The translations under genes and the position numbers were made by a program. Below, piece after piece: positions 8,057 through 16,507 of a DNA stretch of 64,000 nt. Every line of letters begins with the position of its first letter. The first letter of the stretch is position 1. The notes below the pieces were generated by a model, which worked only from the letters and a program-made list of their open reading frames with translations, made no database searches and was not told where the DNA came from. The DNA is from Caulobacter sp. 602-1 (GTDB taxonomy: Bacteria; Pseudomonadota; Alphaproteobacteria; Caulobacterales; Caulobacteraceae). The stretch is taken from assembly GCF_003931565.1 (NCBI RefSeq), contig NZ_RRYI01000002.1, positions 558,001 to 622,000 of the forward strand. Direction: 5' to 3'.

Positions 8057-8977
8057 ATGATCCGTTTTTCCGCGCTGATCGCCGCCGCGATCCTCTCCGC
8101 CGCCGCGCCGGCCCTGGCCGCTCCTGGCGACAGGGCCATCGAAGATATCCGCATCCTGTCGGCCGACGACATGCAGGGCCGCGCGCCCGGCACGCCGGGT
8201 TCGGAAAAAGCGCGGAGCTACATCCTGTCGCGCTTCGCGCGGATCGGCCTCTCGCCGATCGGCGACACGTTCGAGCAACCCTTCGAGTTCGCCAAGCGCG
8301 ACGGGACCAAGCTGCGGGGCGTCAACCTGGTGGCCCGCATCAAGGGAACCAGGCCAGGCAAGGCGATGGTCGTCTCGGCCCACTACGATCATCTGGGTGT
8401 CCGCAATGGCGAAATCTACAATGGCGCCGATGACAACGCCTCGGGCGTGGCGGGTCTGCTGGCCGTGGCCGAGGCGTTCAAGGCCAAGCGGCCCAAACAC
8501 GACGTGATCTTCGCGGTGGTCGACGCCGAGGAGAGCGGCCTGCGCGGCGCCAAGGCCTTCGCCGCCGCCCCGCCGGTTCCACTGGAAAACATCGCGCTCG
8601 ATGTCAATTTCGACATGCTGAGCAAGAACGCCAAGAACGAGCTTTATGTCTCGGGCGCTTCGCCGTTCCCGGTCCTGAAGCCGATCCTGGTCAAGGTCGC
8701 CGCCACCGCGAAGGTGACGCTGAAGCTGGGTCACGACACCGACGCCGACGGCAAGGAAAACAACTGGACCACTCAGTCCGACCACTACGCCTTCGGCGAG
8801 AAGGGCGTACCGTGGGTCTATTTCGGGGTCGAGGACCATCCCGAATATCATAGGCCCACGGATGATTTCGCGACCGTGCCTCAGGACTTCTTCAAGCGTT
8901 CAGTGGCGACCGTCGTCCAGGCCAGCCTGGCGCTCGAAAAGGACCTCGACGACGTGGCCAAGGCTTCTGGGCGCTAA
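8057..8977 (+). CDS. Secreted M28 family zinc aminopeptidase
   Basis: This 306-residue precursor has a signal peptide ending PALAAP (about residue 22). M28 zinc ligands are visible: His and Asp in SAHYDHLG, the bridging Asp in NGADDNASG, and catalytic Glu plus a ligand Glu in VVDAEESGL. There is an Asp in DVNFDMLSK and a His in the TTQSDHYAF/PEYHRPTDD region. It probably acts as an exported aminopeptidase. The start is ATG 8057. A TTG at 8021 would add a non-signal extension. The gene stands alone, divergent from bolA. Confidence 0.9.
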   Translation: MIRFSALIAAAILSAAAPALAAPGDRAIEDIRILSADDMQGRAPGTPGSEKARSYILSRFARIGLSPIGDTFEQPFEFAKRDGTKLRGVNLVARIKGTRPGKAMVVSAHYDHLGVRNGEIYNGADDNASGVAGLLAVAEAFKAKRPKHDVIFAVVDAEESGLRGAKAFAAAPPVPLENIALDVNFDMLSKNAKNELYVSGASPFPVLKPILVKVAATAKVTLKLGHDTDADGKENNWTTQSDHYAFGEKGVPWVYFGVEDHPEYHRPTDDFATVPQDFFKRSVATVVQASLALEKDLDDVAKASGR

Positions 8978-9110
8978 ACCTCGGGTTTGATTTGGATTTC
9001 CGCGCGACGAATTGTCGCCGCGGCTGGCTAAGCCACGCAATCTCTCCTTATTCTGGAGAAGTCCAACGTGAATCAGTCAGCAGCGGGAGCGCGCGATCAA
9101 CCTGGGCGTC

Positions 9111-10913
9111 TTGAAAGATCGGATCTTTGGAACCGCGCCTACGGTGGCTCTCATCGTGTGCGCGGTCATGGCGACGGACTATCTGGTCAACATCGTCCTG
9201 TTGAACACGCCGAACGCCTACACGCCGGTCTCGACCCTGCTGATAGCGCTGGTGGTGGCCGCGCCGCTCTCCTACTGGCTGACCAGCCAGCGCCAGAGGT
9301 TGGAACGGTTGCGCGACGACCTCTCCGCCAGTCTCGACGCCAAGCAGGAGGCGATCGAGGAGGCCGACCGTCGCCGGGGCGAGGCTGAGGAGGCCGAACG
9401 CCTCTATCGCCTGCTGAGCGACAACCTGACCGACCATGTGGCCCTGTGGTCGCCGAAGGGCGAGCGCGTCTATAGCTCGCCCAGCATCCAGCGGATCACC
9501 GGCTACACGCTGGACGAGTTCATGGCCTTGCCGCCCCAGGCCATGGTCAGCGAGGCCGACTTCGCGCGAGTCCAGAAGCTGATCCGCGGCCTGACGCCCG
9601 GCGGCCCGCCCGCCACCGCCGACTACGAGTGCACGCGCAAGGACGGAACATTGATCTGGCTGGAGAGCGCCTATTCTCTGCTAGGCGACGGCTCGGGGAT
9701 CCTGCTGGTCACCTCGCGCGATATCACCGAGCGCAAGCAGCTGGAGTTGGATATCGCCAAGGCGCTGGAGCTGGCCGAGACGGCGTCGGCGGCCAAGTCC
9801 GATTTCCTGGCCAACATGACCCACGAGCTGCGCACGCCGCTGACCGCCATCATCGGTTTCGCCGAGGTGCTGCGCCGCTCGCGCGGTTTGAGCCAGACCG
9901 CCGCGCGTCAGGTCGGCCACATCCTCGACGCCAGCAATACCCTGCTGAGCGTCGTCAACGACGTGCTGGACTTCTCGCGTCTGGAGGCCGGCGGGCTGGA
10001 GCTGGACCCGGCGCCGTTCGATCCCGCCGCCATGGCCTCGTCCTGCGCGGCGCTTGTCGAGGAGAGGGCGGTCGCCAAGGGCCTGGTCATCAAGGTCAAG
10101 GCCAGCAAGGGCCTCAGGCCCATGAACCTGGACGGGCCGCGCCTGTCGCAAGTGCTGCTGAATTTCCTGTCCAACGCCGTGAAGTTCACGGCCCACGGCT
10201 CGATCACGGTGGCGCTTAGCCAGAAGGTCGAGGGCGACGCGGCGCTGTTGCGTGGCGCGGTGACCGACACCGGCATCGGAATCGCGCCCGAGCACCTGGA
10301 CAACATCTTCGACCGTTTCTCGCAGGCCGACGCGGCTGTCTCGCGCCGGTTCGGGGGCACGGGCCTGGGCCTGGCCATCTCGCGCCGCATCGTCGAGCGC
10401 ATGGAGGGCCAGATCGGCGTCGACAGCGTCGAAGGGCGGGGTTCGACCTTCTGGTTCGAGGTGCGTGGGCCGCTGGCCGAACTGGCCGCGCCGGAGGAGG
10501 AGGCCGCGCCGCTGCTGGACGGCGAGGGCGGCGTGCGCCTGTTGCTGGTCGAGGACAACGCCGTCAACCGTGAACTGATCAAGACCATGCTGGAGCCGTT
10601 CGGCGTGGACGTGGAGACCGCCAATGACGGCGTCGCCGGCGTCGAGGCCATGCGCCAGGGCCACTTCGACCTGGTGTTGATGGACGTGCAGATGCCGGTC
10701 ATGGACGGCCTGACCGCCACCCGCGAGATCCGGGCCATGGAGGGCGCGCGCGGCGCGGCCACCCCCATCGTGGCCATGACCGCCAACGTCCTGCCCGAAC
10801 AGATCGCCAACTGCCTGGCGGCCGGCATGGACGATCACCTGGGCAAGCCGATCAATCCAACGAAGCTGCTGGAGACGGTGGCGCGGTGGTCGGGGCGGAC
10901 GCACACGGCTTGA
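9111..10913 (+). CDS. Hybrid sensor histidine kinase: 2 TM, PAS, HisKA, HATPase, receiver
   Basis: This frame encodes up to 600 residues. Two transmembrane segments lie at about 9-29 and 38-57 and are followed by a coiled linker. A PAS domain spans about 95-215, with the DITERKQ exit motif. The HisKA helix carries the phospho-acceptor His238 in NMTHELRTPL. The ATPase has N, D-T-G-I-G-I and G-T-G-L-G-L boxes. A C-terminal receiver has Asp525 in VLMDVQMPVMDG. It should autophosphorylate and relay to its own receiver, and an Hpt partner would be needed downstream. The start is uncertain. TTG 9111 opens this frame, but the best Shine-Dalgarno (GGAGA, 9055-9059) precedes GTG 9068 in another frame. 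No response regulator gene is adjacent. Confidence 0.88.
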   Translation: MKDRIFGTAPTVALIVCAVMATDYLVNIVLLNTPNAYTPVSTLLIALVVAAPLSYWLTSQRQRLERLRDDLSASLDAKQEAIEEADRRRGEAEEAERLYRLLSDNLTDHVALWSPKGERVYSSPSIQRITGYTLDEFMALPPQAMVSEADFARVQKLIRGLTPGGPPATADYECTRKDGTLIWLESAYSLLGDGSGILLVTSRDITERKQLELDIAKALELAETASAAKSDFLANMTHELRTPLTAIIGFAEVLRRSRGLSQTAARQVGHILDASNTLLSVVNDVLDFSRLEAGGLELDPAPFDPAAMASSCAALVEERAVAKGLVIKVKASKGLRPMNLDGPRLSQVLLNFLSNAVKFTAHGSITVALSQKVEGDAALLRGAVTDTGIGIAPEHLDNIFDRFSQADAAVSRRFGGTGLGLAISRRIVERMEGQIGVDSVEGRGSTFWFEVRGPLAELAAPEEEAAPLLDGEGGVRLLLVEDNAVNRELIKTMLEPFGVDVETANDGVAGVEAMRQGHFDLVLMDVQMPVMDGLTATREIRAMEGARGAATPIVAMTANVLPEQIANCLAAGMDDHLGKPINPTKLLETVARWSGRTHTA

Positions 10914-10985
10914 CCAGACCTTTCAACCCGGCGCGGAAAAGCGCGGAGCCGGTGAGCCTTCCGGGATGCGGGGCAGCGGAGACGT

Positions 10986-11351
10986 TCAGTCGACGCAGAT
11001 CGCCCCGGTCGACTTGCCGTTCACGACCTTGGCGTAGCAGCCGAACTGGCGATTGGTCTTCTGGCACTGGCCGGTGACGTCGCTCGCGGGTTCCAGGTTG
11101 CCCTCGAGGATGCATGCGCCCTCGCACTGGCTCTTGTCGGTGCAGGCCTTGCCAGCGTCGGCATAGGGCACGACGCAGGTCGGGATCTGGGCCTTGCCGG
11201 CCGGCTGGATCGCACCGCCCCTGGCCGAGCACTGGGCGGCCAGGGTCTGGGCGGACGGAGCGGCCGGTTCGGCGGCCTGTTGAGCGCTGGGGGCCGCGCA
11301 GGCGCTCAGCGTCAGGGCGGCGATGGCGGCGGTCAGGGCGAGAATACGCAT
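10986..11351 (-). CDS. Cysteine-rich predicted lipoprotein, unknown function
   Basis: This 121-residue protein has a signal sequence with the lipobox LSAC (Cys18) and an Ala/Pro/Gln-rich linker. Its folded domain contains eight cysteines, at 41, 59, 70, 76, 80, 96, 105 and 119, enough for four disulfides. That suggests a small disulfide-stabilised domain in the periplasm or on the outer membrane. It lies 17 bases downstream of purL on the same strand and may be read through from it. The long open frame that continues upstream through purL in this frame is a shadow and is excluded. No family was recognised. Confidence 0.75.
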   Translation of the reverse strand: MRILALTAAIAALTLSACAAPSAQQAAEPAAPSAQTLAAQCSARGGAIQPAGKAQIPTCVVPYADAGKACTDKSQCEGACILEGNLEPASDVTGQCQKTNRQFGCYAKVVNGKSTGAICVD

Positions 11352-11368
11352 GGTTCTGGAGCCTTCGG

Positions 11369-13576
11369 CTAGGCCTTGGGGGCGTTCATGTAGCCCGGCA
11401 GCCAGGATTCGTGGGCCGTGCGCAGGGCATCGAGCGAGACGCTGAAAAGGTCCGTCGACGCGAAGTCGTTCCCACCGGCGACGCCGGCGACATGGGCGTG
11501 GACGCCAGCTTCCTTGGCCGCTTCCAGCACCGCGTCCGGGTCCGGCGTGGCGATCAGGTAGCGGGCCTGGTCCTCGCCCAAGAGGTACGGGTGCGCATTG
11601 GTCGTGCTGGTGGCGTTCAGGGTGACGCCGACCTTGCTGGCCAGGGCGATGTCGGCCGCGGCGATCAGCAGGCCGCCGTCCGACAGGTCGTGGACGCCCG
11701 CAACGAGGCCCGAGCTGATCAGGCCGCGCACGAAGTCGCCATTCTTGCGCTCCAGCGCCAGGTCGACCGGCGGCGGGGCGCCGTCCTCGCGGCCCAGGAT
11801 CTCGCGCAGATAGATCGAGGCGCCCAGTTCGCCGCGGGTCTCGCCGATCAGCACCAGCGCATCCCCCTCGGCGACGCCGGAGAAATCGGTGCGCAGGTCG
11901 TAGTCTTCCAGCAGGCCCACAGCGCCAACGGTCGGGGTCGGCGGAATGGCGACGCCGTTGGTCTCGTTGTAGAGGCTGACATTCCCGCTCACGACCGGGA
12001 AGTCCAGCGCGCGGCAGGCCTCGGCCATGCCGTCGGTGGCGCGGACGATCTGGCCCATGGTCTCGGGCTTTTCGGGGCTGCCGAAGTTGAGGTTGTCGGT
12101 GATGGCGATCGGCAGGGCGCCGGCGGCCGTCAGGTTGCGCCAGGCCTCGGCCACGGCCTGTTTGCCGCCCTCGTAGGGATCGGCCTGGACGTAGCGCGGG
12201 GTGCAGTCGCTGGTGACGGCGATGGCCTTGCCCGTGCCGTGGATACGCACGATGCCGGCGTCGCAGCCTGTAGCGCTGTCTTCCAGGGTGTCGGCCATCA
12301 CGTGGCGGTCGTACTGCTCCCAAAGCCAGCGCTTGGAGGCCATGTCGGGGCAGCCGACGATCTTCAGGACCGCTTCGTTCCAGTCGGTCGGAGCCGGAAT
12401 GGTCGCCGGGTCGAGGCGGGCATCCAGCTTGGGCTGCACCCACGGACGATCATACAGCGGCGCGTCGTCGAACAGCGGGGCCAGCGGCACGTCGCAGACC
12501 GTCTCGCCATGATGCTTGAGCACGAGGCGGCCCGTGTCGGTGGTGTGGCCGATGACGGCGGCGTCCAGGCCCCACTTCTCGAAGATGGCGTGGCCATCCT
12601 GCTCACGACCGGGCTTCAGGACCGCCAGCATGCGCTCCTGGCTTTCTGACAGCATCATCTCGTAGGCCGACATGCCGGTCTCGCGCTGCGGGACCATGTC
12701 CATGTTCAGCTCGATGCCGACGCCGCCCTTGCCCGCCATCTCGACCGACGAGGAAGTCAGGCCCGCGGCGCCCATGTCCTGGATGGCGGCGACCGCGCCG
12801 GTGGCCATCAGTTCCAGGGTGGCCTCGATCAGCAGCTTCTCGGCGAAGGGGTCGCCGACCTGGACGGTGGGGCGCTTTTCCTCGGAATCCTCGGTGAACT
12901 CGGTGGAGGACATGGTCGCGCCGTGAATGCCGTCGCGGCCGGTCTTGGAGCCGAAATAGACGACCGCCAAGCCAGGGCCCGGCGCGGCCGAGTAGAAGAT
13001 GCTGTCGGCCTTGGCCAAGCCCACGCACATCGCGTTGACCAGGATGTTGCCGTTGTAGCCTTTGTGGAAGTTGGTCTCGCCCGCGACAGTGGGCACGCCC
13101 ACGCAGTTGCCGTAGCCGGCGATGCCCGCGACCACGCCGTCGACGAGGCGCTTGGTCTTTGGGTGCTCCGGATCGCCGAAGCGCAGGGCGTTCAGCAGAG
13201 CGATCGGTCGCGCGCCCATCGTGAAGACGTCGCGCATGATGCCGCCCACGCCCGTCGCCGCGCCCTGATAGGGCTCGATGTAGGACGGGTGGTTGTGGCT
13301 CTCCATCTTGAAGATGATCGCGTCGCCATCGCCGATATCGATGACGCCGGCGTTCTCGCCCGGACCGCAGATCACGCGGGGACCGTCGATCGGGAACTTC
13401 TTCAGCTGGTTCTTCGAGGACTTGTACGAGCAGTGCTCGGACCACATCACCGAGAAGACGCCCAGCTCGACCAGGTTGGGCTCTCGCCCCAGGCGCTTGA
13501 GGACAACGTCATATTCGGCGGGTTTCAGGCCGAACTCGGCGGCCAATTCGGCCATGGGCTTTTGGGGCGTGCTCAT
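11369..13576 (-). CDS. purL: Phosphoribosylformylglycinamidine synthase subunit II
   Basis: This 735-residue small-type PurL is the ATP-dependent synthetase subunit that converts FGAR to FGAM in purine synthesis, using ammonia from PurQ in a complex with PurS. Characteristic blocks are [15 protein letters not shown] near residue 45, [18 protein letters not shown] near 95, [17 protein letters not shown], and [11 protein letters not shown] near 500. The length fits the PurS/PurQ-dependent form. Its partners purQ (18532-19194) and purS (22058-22297) lie on the same strand but are separated from it by inserted genes, which is unusual for a stoichiometric complex. Confidence 0.97.
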   Translation of the reverse strand: MSTPQKPMAELAAEFGLKPAEYDVVLKRLGREPNLVELGVFSVMWSEHCSYKSSKNQLKKFPIDGPRVICGPGENAGVIDIGDGDAIIFKMESHNHPSYIEPYQGAATGVGGIMRDVFTMGARPIALLNALRFGDPEHPKTKRLVDGVVAGIAGYGNCVGVPTVAGETNFHKGYNGNILVNAMCVGLAKADSIFYSAAPGPGLAVVYFGSKTGRDGIHGATMSSTEFTEDSEEKRPTVQVGDPFAEKLLIEATLELMATGAVAAIQDMGAAGLTSSSVEMAGKGGVGIELNMDMVPQRETGMSAYEMMLSESQERMLAVLKPGREQDGHAIFEKWGLDAAVIGHTTDTGRLVLKHHGETVCDVPLAPLFDDAPLYDRPWVQPKLDARLDPATIPAPTDWNEAVLKIVGCPDMASKRWLWEQYDRHVMADTLEDSATGCDAGIVRIHGTGKAIAVTSDCTPRYVQADPYEGGKQAVAEAWRNLTAAGALPIAITDNLNFGSPEKPETMGQIVRATDGMAEACRALDFPVVSGNVSLYNETNGVAIPPTPTVGAVGLLEDYDLRTDFSGVAEGDALVLIGETRGELGASIYLREILGREDGAPPPVDLALERKNGDFVRGLISSGLVAGVHDLSDGGLLIAAADIALASKVGVTLNATSTTNAHPYLLGEDQARYLIATPDPDAVLEAAKEAGVHAHVAGVAGGNDFASTDLFSVSLDALRTAHESWLPGYMNAPKA

Positions 13577-13649
13577 GGGCGCGCCTTCTAACCCGCTCGT
13601 TCAGATTCCGCCACAGCCTGTCGCGTTTCTTGCCGGCCGACCGCCGCGG

Positions 13650-13895
13650 CTACATCGACCTGATCAGCCGCTCCGTCAGGGCGCCGCCCTCGCCGAGCCA
13701 ATGATCGATCACCACGCCGCCCTTCTCGACCGAACCCATGCGCAGCGACACGCCGATGACCACGGCGCCAAACAGGGCCAGCAGGATCAGGGTCAGGTTC
13801 AGCAGGGGGTGCACGTTGGAACGCTTGCGGCGCTTGGCCCAGACGGGGACGCCGCTGACATAGGTCTCGGGGAACCGAACTTCGGGGTCGGCCAT
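13650..13895 (-). CDS. Small single-pass membrane protein, unknown function
   Basis: This 81-residue frame has a polar N-terminus with a cluster of basic residues (AKRRKRS), one hydrophobic helix (about residues 32-51) and a C-terminal part ending GALTERLIRSM. It is a likely inner-membrane protein with the N-terminus inside. It lies upstream of purL on the same strand, 73 bases from the purL start, so it could be the first gene of the purL transcript. Function is unknown. Confidence 0.65.
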   Translation of the reverse strand: MADPEVRFPETYVSGVPVWAKRRKRSNVHPLLNLTLILLALFGAVVIGVSLRMGSVEKGGVVIDHWLGEGGALTERLIRSM

Positions 13896-14172
13896 GGTGT
13901 TTGACTCTGCGCGTCTTCGGAAGGCTCCGCCGACGCCTCCCCATTCAGTGTTGGGGCGACGTTGGGCGATGCGAAACGAGGGTTCCAGTCCTCTCCCCCG
14001 GCAAGTGCGGATTAACCTTGAATCTCACGCTGGAGGCGAAAGCTTTGCCTTGAAGGGCGCGACCGGCGGGAAGAACGTTTCGGTCGCCGGCAATCAAGGC
14101 AGCGCGACGGAGATTTCTGGCAAAGCTGTTTAGATTCCGAAGCTTAGCCTGAATTAAGGCGACTCGACCGTA

Positions 14173-14197
14173 GGAACGTCGCGAGTCCGAGCTCGTT
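14173..14197 (+). promoter_or_regulatory. General-stress (SigT/EcfG-type) promoter
   Basis: The sequence GGAAC (14173-14177), a 16-base spacer, and CGTT (14194-14197) exactly match the -35/-10 pattern GGAAC-N16-CGTT known for the alphaproteobacterial EcfG sigma factor, called SigT in Caulobacter. The -10 element ends 46 bases before the ATG of the Gln-rich small protein gene at 14244, with GAAGGAG in between. The rest of the 348-base gap (13896-14243) shows no gene. Confidence 0.82.
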
Positions 14198-14243
14198 CTA
14201 TCTCCGTGCGTCACGAGCGCGCTGTGTAGAAGGAGTAAGCCCG

Positions 14244-14438
14244 ATGGCTGACAACAACCGCAATCCGCCGCAGCAGCAGAACGACCAGCAACGCCGAACG
14301 CCCGGCCAGCAACAGCAGCAGGGCCAGCCCAGGCAAGACGGGGCGAGGGAAGACGGCGTCAGGCAGGACGAGCAGGGCCGCAACCCCGGCGGTCAGGCCA
14401 ACCCGCAGGATGAGAACGTCAGGCGCGGCGACCGCTGA
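14244..14438 (+). CDS. Small Gln/Arg-rich disordered protein, probable stress protein
   Basis: This 64-residue protein is made almost wholly of Q, R, D, N, G, P and E, with no hydrophobic core, so it should be intrinsically disordered and very soluble. The start is ATG 14244, with GAAGGAG about 9 bases upstream. It is transcribed from an exact EcfG/SigT-type promoter (14173-14197) and closed by its own terminator (14464-14490), so it forms a one-gene stress transcript. A hydrophilin-like protective role is a reasonable guess. No family was recognised. Confidence 0.8.
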   Translation: MADNNRNPPQQQNDQQRRTPGQQQQQGQPRQDGAREDGVRQDEQGRNPGGQANPQDENVRRGDR

Positions 14439-14463
14439 CCTGATTGATCCTCTCCGTAGAAGG

Positions 14464-14490
14464 AAGGCCGGCGGCGACCCCGCCGGCCTT
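14464..14490. terminator. Terminator between convergent genes
   Basis: An 11-bp stem, AAGGCCGGCGG (14464-14474) and its complement (14480-14490), has a 5-base loop and is followed by the T-rich TCTCTGTCTT on the plus strand. It ends the stress protein transcript and lies 9 bases before the stop of the convergent hydrolase, so it may act both ways. Confidence 0.85.
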
Positions 14491-14498
14491 TCTCTGTC

Positions 14499-16445
14499 TT
14501 ATTTCACGTCCACCACCGGCAGTTCGATGAAGCTGGCGTCCGCGCCGCTGTGGAACACCCGCTGCGTCGCCTTCACATAGTCGGCCGGCTTGGCGAAGAA
14601 GATGTTCGGCACGAAGGTCTGCGGGTTGCGATCGTAAAGCGGGAACCAACTGGACTGGACCTGCACCATGATCCGATGACCGGGCTTGAACACATGGTTG
14701 GTGATCGGCAGGCCGAAACGATAGGGCAGGGGCTTGTCCGGCGTGATGGCCTTGGGATCGCTGTAGCTTTCGCGATATCGACCGCGGAAGATGTCCATCG
14801 ATACCGCTAGCTGGTAGCCGCCCATGTCCGGCTGGGCCGGGACAATGTCCGGATACACGTCGATCAGCTTCACCACCCAGTCGCTGTCCGTGCCGCTGGT
14901 CGAGGCGATCAGATTGACCAGAGGCTCGCCGGAGATCTGCACGGGAGCTGTCAGTACATCGGTGGTGAAGGTCAGGACGTCCGTGCGGCCCGAGCTCTCG
15001 CGCTGGTCGTCGACCAGCCATTGGGTCCAGGTGAACGGCGGATCGTATCCGACCGGCTGGCCGGGCCGCGCGCGGTTCGGCACGGGCTTGGCGGGGTCGG
15101 AGACATATTCGTCGTAGGCTGTCCCGCCTACGGCGGGCGGTGAGAACGACAGCTTGCCGCCAGCCTGCAGGTACAGCGCCTTGGGCTTGGCCGCGCAGGT
15201 CTCGCAGGAGAGCGGCCACGAGGCCAGCTTGCGCCAGGTGTTGGTCCCGGTTTCGAAGGCGTTGACGGTGGCGATATCGGCGCCCGGCGCGTCGTCCTTC
15301 AGGTAACGCGCCAGGAACGGGGCCAGGATCTCATGGCGGAACTGCTTGGCGGTGTCGGCATCCCACTTGATCGCGCCCAGGGTCGAGCCGTCCTCGATCT
15401 GCTGGCCATGGAACCAGGGACCCATGGCCAGGAAGACCTTGTCGCCCGCCGTGTCGAGCGGCTTCAGCGCCTTGTAGACCGCCGGGGCGCCATAGATGTC
15501 CTCCTGATCCCACAGGCCGTGGACCAGCATGACCGGAACCTTCAGCGGCTGCTTGGCCAGGACCTTGTCCATGGCCTGCTCCTGCCAGAAGGCGTCGTAG
15601 GCAGGGTGCTCGATGATCTTGCGCCAGAAGCCGAGCTGGTCGAGGCCGCGCTGGCGCGCCAACTCGCCCGCCGACCCGGCGCGCAGATAGAGGTCGTAGT
15701 CGTCGTGGGTGTTGGACCACCACTTGGCGCTGTTGTCGCGCGTGGCCTGCTGTTCCCAGATGTAGGGCAGGTTCTGCTGGCGGAAGGCGCCGTGGTGGAA
15801 CCAGTCGTCGCCCATCCAGCCGTCGACCATCGGGTTCATTGGCACGGAGACCTTCAGGGCCGGGTGCGGATTGACCAGCGCCATCAGCGGCAGGAAGCCG
15901 TCGTACGAGATGCCCAGGATCCCGACCTTGCCGTTGGTCTCGGCGATGTTCTTCACCAGCCAGTCGATGGTGTCGTAGGTGTCGGTGGCGTGGTCGACCT
16001 TGGTCGGGTTCAGCGGCCCCTGCAGGGGCCGGTTCATCACGTAGTCGCCTTCCGAGCCATACTTGCCGCGCACATCCTGGACGACGCGGATATAGCCGCC
16101 CTCGACGATGACGTCGGCGGCGTTGTCGTAGCCTTGCAGGACGGCGGACAGCGTGCCGCTGGCGGCGTGGCTGGTCAGCTCCGTGGCGTTGTAGGGCGTG
16201 CGGGTCAGCAGGATCGGCGCGCGCTTGGCGCCCTTGGGGACCAGGATGACGGTGTGCAGCTTCACGCCGTCGCGCATCGGGATCATCACGTCCCTGCGTT
16301 CGAAGTCGAAACCCTCGGTCGACTCGATCAGCTTGGCGGGCGTCTCGTTATAGGCGCTCGGCTTGGGCGCCTTCTGCGCGTGAACAGCGCTCGTCATCAG
16401 CAACGCCGCGAGGCTCGCGGCGCCCAGTGTCTTTCCGATGGTCAT
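14499..16445 (-). CDS. Secreted CocE/NonD family hydrolase (X-Pro acyl peptidase-like), copy 1
   Basis: This 648-residue precursor has a signal peptide ending SAVHAQ (about residue 23). The alpha/beta hydrolase core begins at about residue 50, with the nucleophile Ser180 in GISYDG. The C-terminal jelly-roll domain is typical of cocaine esterase and Xaa-Pro dipeptidyl-peptidase (S15). It probably cleaves acyl esters or peptides in the periplasm; the substrate is unknown. It lies in tandem with a close paralogue (16508-18424). The last 59 residues of the two are the same but for one position, while the N-terminal halves differ clearly, suggesting duplication with later gene conversion. Confidence 0.87.
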   Translation of the reverse strand: MTIGKTLGAASLAALLMTSAVHAQKAPKPSAYNETPAKLIESTEGFDFERRDVMIPMRDGVKLHTVILVPKGAKRAPILLTRTPYNATELTSHAASGTLSAVLQGYDNAADVIVEGGYIRVVQDVRGKYGSEGDYVMNRPLQGPLNPTKVDHATDTYDTIDWLVKNIAETNGKVGILGISYDGFLPLMALVNPHPALKVSVPMNPMVDGWMGDDWFHHGAFRQQNLPYIWEQQATRDNSAKWWSNTHDDYDLYLRAGSAGELARQRGLDQLGFWRKIIEHPAYDAFWQEQAMDKVLAKQPLKVPVMLVHGLWDQEDIYGAPAVYKALKPLDTAGDKVFLAMGPWFHGQQIEDGSTLGAIKWDADTAKQFRHEILAPFLARYLKDDAPGADIATVNAFETGTNTWRKLASWPLSCETCAAKPKALYLQAGGKLSFSPPAVGGTAYDEYVSDPAKPVPNRARPGQPVGYDPPFTWTQWLVDDQRESSGRTDVLTFTTDVLTAPVQISGEPLVNLIASTSGTDSDWVVKLIDVYPDIVPAQPDMGGYQLAVSMDIFRGRYRESYSDPKAITPDKPLPYRFGLPITNHVFKPGHRIMVQVQSSWFPLYDRNPQTFVPNIFFAKPADYVKATQRVFHSGADASFIELPVVDVK

Positions 16446-16457
16446 GATGGTCCCCTT

Positions 16458-16487
16458 CCCAGCCGGACGTTGGCGCGTCCGGCTGGG
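16458..16487 (-). terminator. Strong hairpin between the tandem CocE genes
   Basis: A perfect 12-bp stem (16458-16469 with 16476-16487) with a 6-base loop lies between the stop of copy 2 and the start of copy 1. On the transcribed strand it is followed by GGGAAGGGG rather than a T tract, so it is more likely a processing or stabilising hairpin than a full terminator. It includes sequence next to the Shine-Dalgarno sequence of copy 1. Confidence 0.6.
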
Positions 16488-16507
16488 GTTGGCAACCAGC
16501 GGGACCG

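Noticed and set aside
10986-12443. A 485-codon minus-strand frame that runs through part of purL into the small lipoprotein
   Set aside because: The part upstream of 11351 overlaps purL in another frame and is Arg/Gly-rich shadow. Only the final 121 codons, from the ATG at 11351, look like a protein.
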